Source: Toxorhynchites rutilus septentrionalis
Lineage: Eukaryota; Arthropoda; Insecta; Diptera; Culicidae
Reading direction: 5' to 3'
DNA: 64,000 nucleotides
Assembly (NCBI RefSeq): GCF_029784135.1
Contig: NC_073745.1
Coordinates: 82,803,650 to 82,867,649 of the forward strand
Positions 21,466 through 34,900 of this stretch are shown piece by piece (position 1 is the first letter of the stretch; each line of letters opens with the position of its first letter). Under the pieces are notes generated by a model, which saw nothing but the letters and a program-made list of their open reading frames with translations, had not been told where the DNA came from and ran no database searches. The translations under genes were made by a program, and so were the position numbers.

Positions 21466-21640
21466 TGCATGGCTGAGTGGTTAGCGCCAAACATTATCAT
21501 ACCTGAGATTTGGGTTCGATTTTCATTCTGACCGGGATTTTCGTCAAAGAAATTTCTTCCAACATGCACTGTGGTCACGCGTTTTCTAGAGCTCGCCTCA
21601 TTCCACTGAAAACTTTAGTGCCATTCAAGAATCACATCTC
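21466..21640 (+). mobile_element. Diverged S1 SINE copy
   Basis: A box tggctgagtggttagcg near 21472 and B box tgggttcgatttt near 21510, followed by the S1 body (ttttcgtcaaagaaatttct, gtggtcacgcg, ctagagct). Diverged, with the 3' part degraded. Confidence 0.8.
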
Positions 21641-21811
21641 ATACTTTGACATACGTTCGTTTGGCAATGACGCGCAATGAGTTTTCTGATCTGCAGTGAA
21701 ATTTTCTCCTGCTCCTCATTTGAGTTTACACGTTTACGATACATTTTTGTGATAGATGTAAATCATGGAATAAAAAAATCAGAAACGCATCAAAGTATCT
21801 CAAACTTATAT

Positions 21812-21866
21812 ATATTTTTTTTCTTTATTTTTGAGACTTTCAGCCTCCTGGGCTGGTTCGTCTCAG
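21812..21866 (-). mobile_element. 55-bp 3' end of a retroelement with 10-bp target duplication
   Basis: aaacttatat at 21802-21811 and 21867-21876 flank a T-rich start and the sequence ttgagactttcagcctcctg. Read on the minus strand this is a 3' end with an A-rich tail. The same 3' end was inserted at 32790-32846. Confidence 0.75.
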
Positions 21867-21876
21867 AAACTTATAT

Positions 21877-22912
21877 TTAAATTTTGAAGGAAATGAGCTG
21901 AAACTAGAGTACATTAGTTATTATTAGGTTATAATAAATTCAACAAACGTTGTTAGAGCAAATTGTAACAATGTTCTTCAAATGCATTAATTGACAAATA
22001 TACATTCTTAGATGTTTGACTTATATTATATTCTATTTTAGCTATTGATCTTCTCTTTTTGTGTTGGTCACTGTATTTTGGATAATCGGATGTAGTGATT
22101 GCGCAAAATAGAACAGAGAATTCTGAAACCAGTAAACCACGGCAAGCCCATCCGCTTCAGCTGTGGAATAAACTGATCTCATCTCAACAATAAATCGCAC
22201 ACACTTCTCAACGGCAGCAATTCAGCAAGTGTCTTCACCCTTGGAGCACTCGGAACTAATTCGCTCTATTACGCGACCAGGTTCGCGGGGTATCACGTGC
22301 CACAGGACATTCTTACGATCAGTGCATCAGCGAAAATCGTCACCGTCACCGTACTTTGCATTTCAATTGCTGCATTCCATTCCGGGGCACATATATTTAT
22401 TCATTTTGGAGCATCTGAAGTGTGCTACTCTAGTGAATGGAGCAAAACAAATCCAGCTGGAAGTATGCTAAGCCTAGTCCAGCCCGCCGTCCAGTGGCCA
22501 GTCTCAAACGATCATTCAACGAAACACGACACGTCCGAGGTTTTTTTTTGTCCCGTCGAAACGGGCTGTGGTGATTATTACGGTGACCAGTTGTCTCGGA
22601 ATTTGAATCGTGCCTAGGTTCGAAAGTTTGGATGTTTACTTGAATTCGATCGAGACAGGTTCATCGGTACCCAGCAGTGATCATGCGGTCAGAAAGAGAT
22701 TGACAAACAAGTGAAGTTGTGGAGGGGTTTTGGGATTGGGATGATAGTGTTTGAATAAAGTTTGAAGAATCAAGTGAGTGACTAGAGGAGCAAGTAAACC
22801 TAGTTATAGTGAATACACTGGAATAATAATAGCTAGCACGCTAGTTAGATTTTTTTTGGGCAAAGGTTCAACGATAGTTACGACATTGCACCTGTCTCCT
22901 CTCGATTCAACG
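21877..22912. other. Upstream region / possible 5' UTR of the transporter gene
   Basis: No protein motif found. The open frame leading into the predicted ATG at 22913 extends back to 22778 without another ATG. No convincing TATA box or initiator was identified, so the transcription start is unknown. Confidence 0.3.
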
Positions 22913-22954
22913 ATGGAACCCGAATGGAAGATAACTATGGCTGCTCTTAAACAG
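22913..22954 (+). CDS. Predicted first coding exon of the Tret1-like gene
   Basis: ATG at 22913 gives MEPEWKITMAALKQ and then a donor gtttgt at 22955. It ends in phase 0, matching the phase-0 start of the next exon (34070, after a ttttgacag acceptor). The joined sequence …AALKQ-TLLSISVSLSYF… has the normal look of a Tret1 N-terminus entering TM1. No other candidate was found nearer. Supported by reading only; an exon further away is possible. Confidence 0.65.
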
Positions 22955-25900
22955 GTTTGTGAAGGCCATAAAAGCATCGTTAGTGATTGTGTCAAAATAG
23001 CGCTTCTCTAAATATAACACTTTATCTTGATTGATAGAACCGAAAATGGTTGTTTTGAAGAATATTTCATATTTGTGAACATATATATTTTGTAAGTAAC
23101 ATTTGTACTTTACAGTTCAATTTACCAATAATTCTCTAAAACACCAACGAGTATTACCATTCATGTGAGGTTTCGATTTATTACCTTATTTTGAATAAAA
23201 TTCGGGACACATCGATAAAAACCGTCGTTTGAAGCTAAATTGAAGGAAGACCACCGATAAAAATTAAAAATGTGTTTAAGACTCCACTCGAACTCAATCG
23301 CATTTGGCGAAAGTGTCAGGAGCAATTTAAATAATTGTTAGAAGCATCTGGGCTTCCTCAAAAAAGGCTGCCAAAGGATTTGACTGATAGACAAATAGTG
23401 AATCGGAAAGTTATCAGTTACATCAAGTTGCAGCGTTTCAAGAATCACTTGAAAATTTCGATGTCGTACTTTGCTCTGTTCAATTCTTTATCGAATGTTT
23501 AACGGTATAATGGAGTTCAGGATGGTTTAAAGTACCGTTATACATTAGACAACGAATTTTCAAGTGATTCTTGAAACGCTGTAACTTGAGATCTCTACAT
23601 GAATAATTCCCATGGTTTGGTAGGGAGATAAACATTGAGTGGGTATTCTGTGCAACCCTAGATACAATAATACAATGTCCAAATAGTGCAATTTATTCCG
23701 AATTTTGGAACAAGTTGAAGATAATACGTTGAGCCCTGGCCGAGCTAGGGAACTGACAATTAACTTTTCGTCTGGCCGTCTTAACTTTCTGTGGGTCGAT
23801 AGTGGACTTTTCAAAGAATCATTTGTTTAACTTTGTTACTGTTGTCCTCCGTGCCGACGATCTTTAAACAAAAAGTCCACTGTCGGTTCTATGGGACCGG
23901 TGCGAACCACATGTAAAATTCGGTATCAGTCCACGGGAACCGACGCGGTGCTCAACGTGTTATATCTACTATCTCAAGGCAAGTATACAAGTAAGAAGAT
24001 AATTAATTTTCAAAATTGAGTGGAATTGTGTATTTAGTATCAGATAATGGCCGATGATCGATGCTCATATAAAACGTATTATCGAATATTAAACATGAGA
24101 GCCAATTTGCAATACTTTACTATAAACAGAGTGTCAATTTATGCTAATGTCCGGTCTTGAATGGGCGATCGACGAAATGGAAAAACATTCCGGTTTTGTC
24201 CGATTCAAGCGTGATGTGTTCCTCGACGACAAGTGAAAGCAGTGATTCAGCTTAAATGTGAAGTTTGGGAGCACCTTAAAAGGTGGGAGTATTAACAAGA
24301 TCAACTATGTTGGCAGCGAACGTGCAAGCATTATCAACACTACCTAAGAGTGAGAGTTGTTAAGGGTCACGGTGTTGACAAATCGAGTTCTTAGATTATG
24401 GTTGCCATTGTGTAGGCTTAATATTTTTGAGTATTATGTCAGATAGATAGATAGATGATGCTAATAAACCCTTTAACTTAGCTAGATATTCAGAATTTCT
24501 TTTTTTTCTTTTGCTATCGTAAATTACAGATTAAGCACGTGTCAATCGTTATTCAGGTAAAAGCGCTGATGTGCTAACATCAAACCGAATAACAGACAGT
24601 TACAGTGGTACAAACTCGAACTCCTGCACCGCCATACAGATCTCGTATCTCTATTTTTGAAGGTTGAGAACATGCTTTCGAAACATTCTATTTAGATAAA
24701 GTCATATGAGAGTAAAAATGTAGGCTGTTTTCAGAAAGATATGGATATTCACCCATTCATCCATCGAGTGGTATTAAAGTTTACTTTTGATAAGGTAAAG
24801 TTTGTTCTACTTTATACTTGTGTTTTTCCTATGAATAAAAAAACAAGAAATGTGATTTATTTCTTTTGCCTATGGTGATATTGAACATTGCGGAATATTA
24901 TCGATCACAGAAAATGCCGATCAATTATTTTTTCTCAGCTGGGTCACTGTCAAGCCACAGTGACTCAGTTTGTCCGTTGTCGTCATCGCAACATAATTTT
25001 AGAGCTCAGGGAATTTTCAGAAAACGCGTTCCACTCCATCCTTTTATAAAGATTTCTGGTGTTTGTTAGTTGATTGATGTGCAAAGAGTAATACCCATAG
25101 AAACTGTATTTTGCAGCTGGACATTAGGACTAAGGTTTCGAAATTGTGTTTCGGCCGTTTAGTTTTGCATGGAAGCTTACTGATAAACATTCCTGGTGGT
25201 TCCTTCATCCTGATGGAATGAATGATACTCTACTACCAAAAACATTGGCTTGATCACAGTTTTGTGAGTTACTTTCAGAATACATATTTCAATGATATGG
25301 ATGTTTCGATGTAAGAGGGATGTTATTGTAAAATTGAAAAATAGTAATCAGTGTGAGGGAGAAGTTTCAAAATTCTTGAATATGAGGAACAGCTTCCATT
25401 CATTAAAAAAAAGGTCAGAATGAATTTATAAAAAATGTCCACGTGGCCATTATTTATACTCCACCCATTGCCCGTGAACAAAGGTTGAGATTTTCGTATC
25501 AAACTCCCTCTCCTTCCACTTAAAATTGTCCACGTGGTATGTGGAAAGCCTCTAATGTTCACGTGGATACATTGAAGAAATATTTAAAAAAAATATTTTA
25601 TACCTCCATCTATATTAAGAAAATTTAATCTGACCAGGCAAGCATCCATATTTGTTTCGCTAGAATTTGTATTCTGAAAGTAACTCACATGTGAACGATC
25701 TTTCTAATTCTAGATAGTAGAAGTTCATTCATGATATCAGGATCACTGTAATAAATGTTGAACATGGAAAAATTCGTACACGAAAGTCATGTTAGAGTAA
25801 ATTATGCGTTTGATTTTATATTTGTTCATATGTCGTGTATATCATAATGTTACTCTTACCATAGCCCATTGCACGAATTTTTCCCCTAAGGTGCTGTCCA

Positions 25901-28900
25901 CATACCACGTGGACAACTTTAGGGGGGTAGGGGGTAAGAAAATGTCCACGCTTGTTCACGGAGAGGGGGGAGGGAGTATAGACTGAGTCCACGTGGACAG
26001 GAAGATTTTTTTTTTAAATACAATCGCCTATACATTCAAAATTAAATTAAATAAAACATGTTCAAGAATTGCAAAACTCTCCGTAGTTATCAATAAATGG
26101 ATTGAGCAGCCTGAGAGAGCTGCCCAGTCAAAAGTTCATATATTTTATCTACTTCTTCAGAAAAATCTGTATCATAAAAATATCTCACGTAAACTGCGAA
26201 TGACCAAGTTATTTCCTTTGATCGAACTGTTATAGTTACGGCGTATGCTACAAAATAAACGATTCCATAATAGTTGAGATGTCATGATATGCGTAAACGG
26301 TTTTCCATCAAATATCATTTTCTATACATTTTGTTTTAATTCGAGAACAGTTAGTCTTAGGATAATAATGTTTTTCAAACAGACTTGCGTGTAACATCAT
26401 TTTTCCAAAGTATTTTAATTTCGTCAATTTCTAGGAAACAATATTTACATTTGCGTGAGATTGTCAATGCATTACTAGTCGTCAAACTGAAAAAATGAGT
26501 GGGTTATATCAATGATATAACCGCAAGGTTGACGTGGGACTACCGTTGGCTTAGTAATCATTTGTTTGCATTGATTAAATTATTGATTGAATGAGACAAT
26601 TTTCGAATTCAACTGAATTCAACATATTTGCTGTGTTAGTAAAGAACTTGAACAAACGCCACGTAATGTAAGGCACCTTGGTTTTGATGGCTGGAACACA
26701 TTACGATGGAAGCAAAAAATTCCCCCAACTTGCCCCCCCCCCTCTACATTTCGGTTAGACTTAGTCCCAAGTCAACAATTGAGCCAGTATTCTGATAAGA
26801 ATATACATGGAATTAGGTAGCTGATTCGGAATATTTTAGGAGGTGATAGAGGATCATATTTGATGAAAAAGATTCTTCTACGCATATGGTCAATTCTCAT
26901 ATAGGACACAGTTGTTGAACTTTTCTTGAGCCTAATTTCGTGTCTTGAGCTGACTCTAATTTAGAAAGTACGATACTTAGAATAATTATGCTGCCCATTT
27001 GGAAGATAAGAAAATTTTGAATGCAGTTGTAAAACATTCAATTTAATGGAACCAAGAAACCTTTGGAAATAAAGAAGAAACTTAAAATTTGGTGTTTTTA
27101 TCGGTTTTTATTAATTTTACAAAAATGCATGACACACAGTATTGTTTTTTATCAGCCAAATTGAAGCTCTCCAACCACTCTACAATTTCTTCCTTGATGC
27201 CACACTGTTATCTTCCTCTAATATTTAAATGTTTCACAACAGAATTTTGTGCAAAATTTCCTCAAATGGAAGCAATTGAATCGTGCTAAGCAGCGTACTT
27301 TAGGAATTAAAGTCAGTAGTAAACACTAGTAAACAGTTCAAATTTCATAAGTGATATTTTGATAATAATTTAAGTGGAGGAAAATCAAAACAAAATAAAT
27401 GGGAGAAACTGAAAAGCAATACAAATAACTTTTCAGGCAAGATTAGTAAAAAATCAATGAGTCGGTAAATTTTTGGTGTAATTTATCCCCAAGAGCTTTT
27501 CGGAAGCCATCTAGACACTCAATGCAGAATAGTCAATAAGCAGTTCAAAAATAAGAAAATATATATTGGAAATATTTTTAATACGCTATTAGTGCCCTCT
27601 GAAAATTTCCCGAACTACTGCGGAAAAGGTCTCGTATTGTTTTGACGATTAAAAGTGAATCGAGTGTGTAAATGAACCGGTATTTCCTGTGACTAATCGT
27701 ATTCCGGAGTGGGCAAAGAACTACACTCGAAACAAAACACTCGGGTTATATCTATGATACACCCGCAAGGTTGACGTGGGACTACCTTAGCTTAGCAATC
27801 ACTTGTTTGTATTGATTAAACTCTTGATTGAATGAAACAATTTCCGAATTCAATTGAATTCAATATATTTGCTTCGTGAGTAAAAAGATTGAACAAGTAA
27901 GGTCAATTCATGCATTTTTATAGATTATGTTCTTCGTTAAAAGTAAATTAAACGACAGTCCTTTTACGTTTGGTTTAAGTTTCGAAATATGTGAACGGAA
28001 GAATAATCAAACGATTATTATGCATCCCTCAAGTGAACGTACTTCTCGAACTGCGAATTTGCTTGAAACCTGAAAGTTCATTCGCCTCTAGTGTCTGCAC
28101 GATATTCCCAGGTTCTTCTTCTTTCTTCTTCTTCTTCAAAGGCATTAACGTTCCTAGAGGAACTTCGCCGTCTCAACGTAGTATTACTTGCGTCATTTTT
28201 ATTAGTACTTAGTTGAGATTTCTATGCCAAATAACACGCCTTGAATGCATTCTGAGTGGCAAGCTCTAGAATACGCGTGACCACAGTGCAAGACGGAGGC
28301 AATTTCTTTGACGAAAAATTCCCAGGTTCCTAAGTCTAGAAGACCATGTTAGGGAAACATGTTATAGTCTGCACATAGGCAAGCGAGTACAAAAGTACTT
28401 ATAGTTTGCATTTATTTGCAAAGCCGATTTCCCCAGAAATCTTAAATTTGAAATCTGTGTTAGGCAAACACATTTCAGTCGAAACAAAAATGCCCCCAAC
28501 CAATGTATTTGCAATGGTGATTTCCCCAGAAACCTTGGTTTTGAAGGCTGTGTTAGGGAAACATGTTTCAGTTGGAACAAAAATACCCCCGACCTATCTG
28601 AATTTGTAATGCCAATTTCCCCCAGACACCTGGCTCAGAAGTCTGTGATGGGGAAACACATATCAGTTGTTACTAGAATACTCCCGACTCGCATGTACTT
28701 GCAATGTAAATTTCCCCACGCTCCATGGATTTGAAGGCTGTGTTAGGGAAACACATTTCAGTCGGAACAAAAACACCCCCGACTTGTGAATTTGCAATGC
28801 CGATTTCCTTCGGGCACCTTGGTTATGAAATCTCTGTTAGGGAACACATTTCGGTGAGAACGAAAACTCCCCCTACTTTCATGTGTATGCAATGTCGAGT

Positions 28901-31900
28901 TCCCCAAGGCTGCTTAGTTTTGATGGCTGTGTTGGGGAAACCGTAAATCAGGCCAATCGAAACAAGGCAGTTAGAGCGCTTAGATAACGCTTAACGTTTT
29001 ACAGTTATTCAATTGTTTATCTAATGAAAATAACATTTCATTCATTGCAATAGACGCGTAGAAATATTCCTTATCAATAGATGCAAACCTCTTTCCGATC
29101 CAGTAAGAAATATTCGAGTTATAGGTATTCGGAATCTTTCATTTTTTCCTGCATGTCCTGTGTTTAGGTTTTCATATTACCCCCCATATATTCCGGTTAG
29201 ACGTAGTCCCACGTCAAAAATAAAGGAGCAAAATGCGACATCGAAAATTTTGAGTGATTTTTGAAACGCTGTAACTCTGTTATAAAATAATTCGTCAAAG
29301 CAACAACTGGACCTTGTATAGAATATTTTCAAGTTTGCAGTGGGCAGTGGGCCATCGATTTGCTGTGCGTTCATTATTTCAAAATTGAAGCATAATTTTT
29401 CATTCGATAGAGAATACCTCTATACTAAATAGTTCTACTGAAACTTTCTATGACTCAAATGGAAGCGAAATAATCAGGTTGATTAGATTGTTGTTGGGAA
29501 TATATTTTGAGAATCTATGAAAACTTTGGAAGCAAATTAAAAAAAATTTTTTTCTTGCAATATCTTTTGTCTTGAACGCATCTAAATATCAAACTAAAAA
29601 TATGTACGTACGATATTCCTAAATTAGAAATTTGTAGCATGAAAATGCTGTATTTTTATCTACATGTAATCAATTATATCGAAACTACAGGCGTTTCGAA
29701 ATCATATTATGACACAATATACAATCCACTTCAAGGATTGTTGTTGCTACTGCCAACACCCCAGGAAGCTTTAAGATTTCCAGATAGAAGAAACACACTT
29801 CTGAAATAAAGCTGTAAACGTAAATTAAGTTTCTATTATTGAATATGTATCTTTGGAATTGTGTGGTTCATATTCGGATGCGGATTATTCAACTGAATAT
29901 TACGCGTATCCGTGTTGGAAAACCAGATAGCCTATATATTTTCGCAGATAATAGAATTTCAATAGAATTAGAAATTCAACAAATGATATTCATTCAGAAC
30001 TCCCCTGAAAATAATCCCATTAAATCCAACCGTGCCGTACGTTTTCAAGTCGAAATCTTGGTAGTGGTTCAAGTTCTAGAAAAGGACGCTTCAGCTGGAC
30101 CTGACGAGACCTGTGTTTTCAAATGATAAAAAGTTTTTGAAAATAGTTAAATTTGGTTAATTTAGCACAATAAATTTGCAATAAATTATATTTTTCTGTT
30201 ATTCTTTGTCATGAAAACTAGTTCGAGAGTATGTACCATGGATACATTAAGTAGAAAAGTATTTCTAAATTTTACTGGCAAACTTTTAGAATTGACCAAT
30301 CATCAGCTGGTTTGAGTTCGACAGTTATGTGGTTCGGAATCGACTCCACTGTTGTCTGATCTAGTCTCAGATCTAACCATTACGTTTTGAATTGCCAATT
30401 TTGCCAATCGAACAAATGAATTTGAATTTATGAATTTTTGAAAAAAATAATAGATGAGTGGTGTCCATGACACGCCCTTAATGTCGACGTAGGACTACGA
30501 AATTAATTCCGGCGGAAATAACCATTATAGAAATTAAAAAATGAACGTTTAAGACAGTATTCTAGAAATTTTAAAAAAACTTTTTTTTTCCTTCAAATTT
30601 TTGTAGTTCAGGCTTTCAAGAATATACTCTAGAGAGGGCATATCAAAAATCCTATTATTTATCGAGCTACAGCCATTTTAGTGATGCGGTATTTAACCTG
30701 GTACGGTCATAACAATGAACTTCAAACGCGTTTTTCTCGAAATTAATTTTTTCAAACTGGCGTACACGATATCTCAAATTCTACTGAACTACATGTCGAA
30801 TTTATATGGATACAATCTGCAGGCATCTCGCTATCGCATGAACCTCTAAAATATCACATTTTTCTAGTTTTACTATTTTTTAAAAATCGAGAAACGTAAG
30901 AAAAAGCGTTTTAAGCCGCATTTTGTTTTTCAAACGGCCGCCATTTTGTCAAAAAGGATGTTTTTGACTTGTCCGATGTTGATGCAATAGCGGCATCTTT
31001 ACTGATTCAGAATCTGTTCGATTTTTTTTGTTTCAGATAACCAGAAGGGCTGGAATCGTGTACGCCATGGCACAACTTTTTTTTAACCCTCTCACTTCAT
31101 CAGCTCTTAACTATTCTAGTTATGAATATTTTTTCTTAGTTCATTTTTTGTTTTATTGTTAAAAGACAGGTGAAAAAAAATATAATGAATACTAAAAGTT
31201 GTTTTATTTTTACGGAGCTCAAAAGAACGTCCGAAATCCATGTCTCTACACTAGAATACCCCCTTAAGCACTAATATTTGGTAGCACCGACATGGGCTGA
31301 TGAATGCATGCTAAACATTGAACTTAACCTGAATATCCAAGCAGTTTTTCAGTATCTCTCAGCAACATTAACATCTTCCACGCTCCCAAAAACCATTGCC
31401 CTAAAAAATCATAAATTATGCAGTACCTTTCGCAGTACGGTACTGTACAGTACGTTGCAGTACGTTGCCCGCACATGCAACAATAATACAATAGAACCCC
31501 GATTATCCGCGAAATAGTCTGGCTAGGCCACCGCGGATCACGAACTTCGCGGATAATGCAATTAATGACTAAAAAAGAGATGCAAACACAATATTTCAGC
31601 ATGATAACTATGTTTTATCAATAAAGGAATCATTAAACTATCCATCTATAAGGTTATGTACACCAGAAGTCTAATAATGTGAAAGTCATGACCAAAATCC
31701 GCTCGCGGATAATCGAGGTTCCACTGTACTTTCCACTGGGTTTTGAAAACTTACTTCTTCGAAAGGTACGTTGTATCTAAATAAATGCAGTATATGTTCA
31801 TTAGGGTGCCAATGAATGTATGGGAAAAAATCGACCATAAAATTTCAAAAAATTACCCCATAAAAATATTCACTACCTCGAATAAACACCTTATGCCAAA

Positions 31901-34900
31901 TTTCAGCTCAATTGGATTTAAGGGAGAGTGACGCAAAGCGGTCAAAGTTTGAGTTTTTTGAAAATCGAAAAATCACCCGGACCCAGGGGGAGCCCTTGGG
32001 ATTTGTCCCGTTTGGGAACTGAAAAAGGAACATGAATTTGTACTTTGGGCAAATTATTTTTCGTTTACAGGTAAATCTGTGTTTGTGCGAGGGATAGAGA
32101 AAAAATAAATTGCATAAAAAATCGTACAATATTTCAGTAGCTTAGAAAATTAGTGTTTGCTATACAATCTGAAAAAAAAACTTTGTTTGACAGTTGTTGA
32201 GTGCAGACGTATTTTCGTTCGTCCCCGCAATTTTTTTAGGCTCGTTATATTCGGGACATGAACAAAATAACCCCAAAAAACGGGAAAGAAATAAGAGCAA
32301 CGAAAATAACCACAGACAAAAGCCTAATAGAAATATGCTGACGCGAAAAAACATCATGAGTATAAAGCCACACAGAAAAAAGGCAATGGATTTATTGATT
32401 TAACATTTCCAAAAATATCTAAATGCCAAAACCAAATTTTGGTGTGGAAATATTTTCAGATCATGGTACAATAGTTTTGAATTGCAATGAATGATATAGG
32501 GGAAAGGCGGTAAAGACAGACATCTTAAGCAAAAGTTGATTTTTTCATGAATTTCATAAAAACTATATATCTAAACACGAATCGACTTTGCAAAATTAAT
32601 ATGTTCGGCATATTTGAAAAAATAAAAAAAATAAGAAAATATAAGAGAGAGTCGGGAAAGTTGGACACTAACTGAAAAGTAGTATTTTTAAATTCTAGTT
32701 GATGTACTCAATATGTTTTGGAGGTCTTCAAATAGACTTTAACTTCCCTGTACTCGTGCGCAAAATCGTAACTCGTATACTCACAGACTTTTTTTTATTC
32801 TTTATTTTTGAGACTTTCAGCCTCCTGGGCGGGTTCGTCGCAGATTCTCACAGACTGTGCGTGTCTCTGTAATATTGCTATTGGCATGTTCAGGCGTTAT
32901 TGGTATTTATTTAAAGAAAAAGAATTGAATGAAAAGTTTCAGTTTCAGTTTCAGTATTGATAGTAATTTAATTCAGCCACCTCATTGATTCTCAGTCTGT
33001 CGTACCGGTGCGGTGTCATTTTGGTGCGCAAAATATTCGAATAAAAACTCCAAAAAATTCTGGAAAAGACATATTAATTAAAATTACAAATCTTTTCTTA
33101 ACTAAAAATAGTCTCACTTAGATCAACCTACAAAAATCACTTCCACTCGTCACGCAATTAACTTACTCGCTCGGCGGCTCAGACGGAAAAGATCGATTGA
33201 GTTTTGCTTCGTGAACTCTAGAATGATTTGTTTGTCCTTATTCCCTATTACTTCCGGTTTCACGAATGATGATTCGTGAATTGCCGCCGCGTCATATTTG
33301 AAATATGGAGTCTTCATTGGTTATTTTCATCAAGTCTGAATCCATTAGGTTTCTACTACTAGTAGTCAACTACTAGGCGTCAAATATACTTAAATTTATT
33401 TGAAACGACCATGTTCGTATCACGTTTTCATGCGTTTCCGGATGTGGAGTGTGTGTGTATATGTGGGAATGCATATGTATAGAGCCATTCCACGTCGAAC
33501 CGGTATAGAGGTTCTCAGATTCTCTTGGAAATTGTTAGTTTTTGTTGACCAGTATTATTTTTATTCTTCCATTAGGGTTCCCATTTCCATTTTTGGGTGG
33601 TTCCAAAAATCCAATTTTAGTTGTCACCCGTTGGTGTCCAGGCATTCTAGGCATGTTGATAGTTCACTGATTTCTAGAATAAATATAGAAACTTCATGAT
33701 ATTGAATTCAAAGGAGTTGGGGTCCCTTAAAAATGACATCTGAACTGATACAATTTCAGATTGAACTAAGTCATGCATGAAGATGATATAAACTTGCTTC
33801 AAACATTTGAAATGGGATGAAATTTGTTTTCGAATTTCTAGACTAGAATACTCCCTTAAGACCAGGATGTAAACAGAAATCCATAAATTGCCTAAAGAAG
33901 GGCGAATGTAGAAACTGTATATGAATCATACTTTCAAAAATGTTCGATATACATCATGTATTTTTTTACAATTTGAACATAAAACTTGTGCTTATTCTTC
34001 AGAAAATGTTCCAAGAGTTATAGATAAACACTTTTGATCTCGTCTAATTCTCAATTATCATTTTGACAGACGCTGCTATCAATCTCCGTGTCACTATCCT
34101 ACTTCTGCATTGGGCTCGTGCGTGGTTACTCAGCGCCCGCGGTACCCTCGATGAACACTATCGATCCCGGCTTACTGCCGGACAAAAACATCGCATCGTG
34201 GGTCAGTTCAATTCCACCGTTCGGGGCCTTTTTTGGCAGTTTAGTAGCGTTCCCGCTGATGCACAAAATTGGCCGGAAGTACACCGTCCTCCTAACCTCA
34301 CCGGTGTGGGCAACCGCCTGGTTCCTGATAGCTACGGCTGAAAATTGGAAGATTATGCTGCTGGCAAGAATGCTTTCGGGATTCGGAGCAGGATTAACGC
34401 TCCCTTCGGCCCAGATCTACGTGAGCGAGTGTAGCGACCCGAAGATAAGAGGAGTGATCGGATCGCTGCCATCACTTTCGATGTCGGCTGGCATCCTAGT
34501 GACTTATGTGTTGGGAACCTACACCGAATGGCGGATACTGGCGTGGATTTGCTGTGGTGTGGCATGTCAGTATTTCTTACCCACCGAAACATGCAAACAA
34601 CATAAATCACACACCCATTTGCAGGTTTCCTATTTATGGCTGTGATTTGTTTCCCCCAATCGCCTGTTTGGCTTAAAACAAAAAAGCGATACGAAAAAGC
34701 CCACAACTCTGCCAAATGGCTCCACTTGCAAGGATTTACCTTCGATCCGAAGGCTCAGGAAATACAGAAAACTGCTGGAAATAGAACGACCATTGACAAG
34801 TGAGTACTTTCAACGCCCGGAGATTATTTTATTTCAAATCCAATTTTGGCAAATATTTGCAGGAAGGAGAAACCTTTTTCGAGGAATCAACTCTGCCGCA

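Larger units (their letters stand above)
27743..29217 (+). mobile_element. Family X element, copy 3, with a SINE inside
   Basis: Left end gggttatatctatgatacac then ggttgacgtgggactacc; right end ggttagacgtagtcccacg. Shares body blocks with copy 2 (attatgttcttcgtta, gtccttttacgttt, atatgtgaacgga). Holds about seven internal ~94-bp units at 28330-28960. A 5'-truncated S1 SINE interrupts it at 28116-28317. Confidence 0.75.
22955..34069 (+). other. Intron 1 (11.1 kb), repeat-filled
   Basis: Begins gtttgt and ends ttttgacag. Contains foldbacks, two family X copies plus a stray family X end, SINE pieces, a pogo-type MITE and a retroelement 3' end, each listed. Unique stretches such as 29220-30455, 30515-31480, 31730-32780 and 32850-34060 hold no gene I recognise. 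Confidence 0.6.

Noticed and set aside
32497..32530. taggggaaaggcggtaaag considered as a third pogo-like end
   Set aside because: No complementary end was found downstream.
33400..33699. 99-aa frame considered as first exon of the transporter
   Set aside because: No transporter-like N-terminus and no donor in suitable phase; 22913 fits better.
34353..34715. 120-aa minus-strand frame over the transporter
   Set aside because: Antisense shadow of coding exons 2 and 3.
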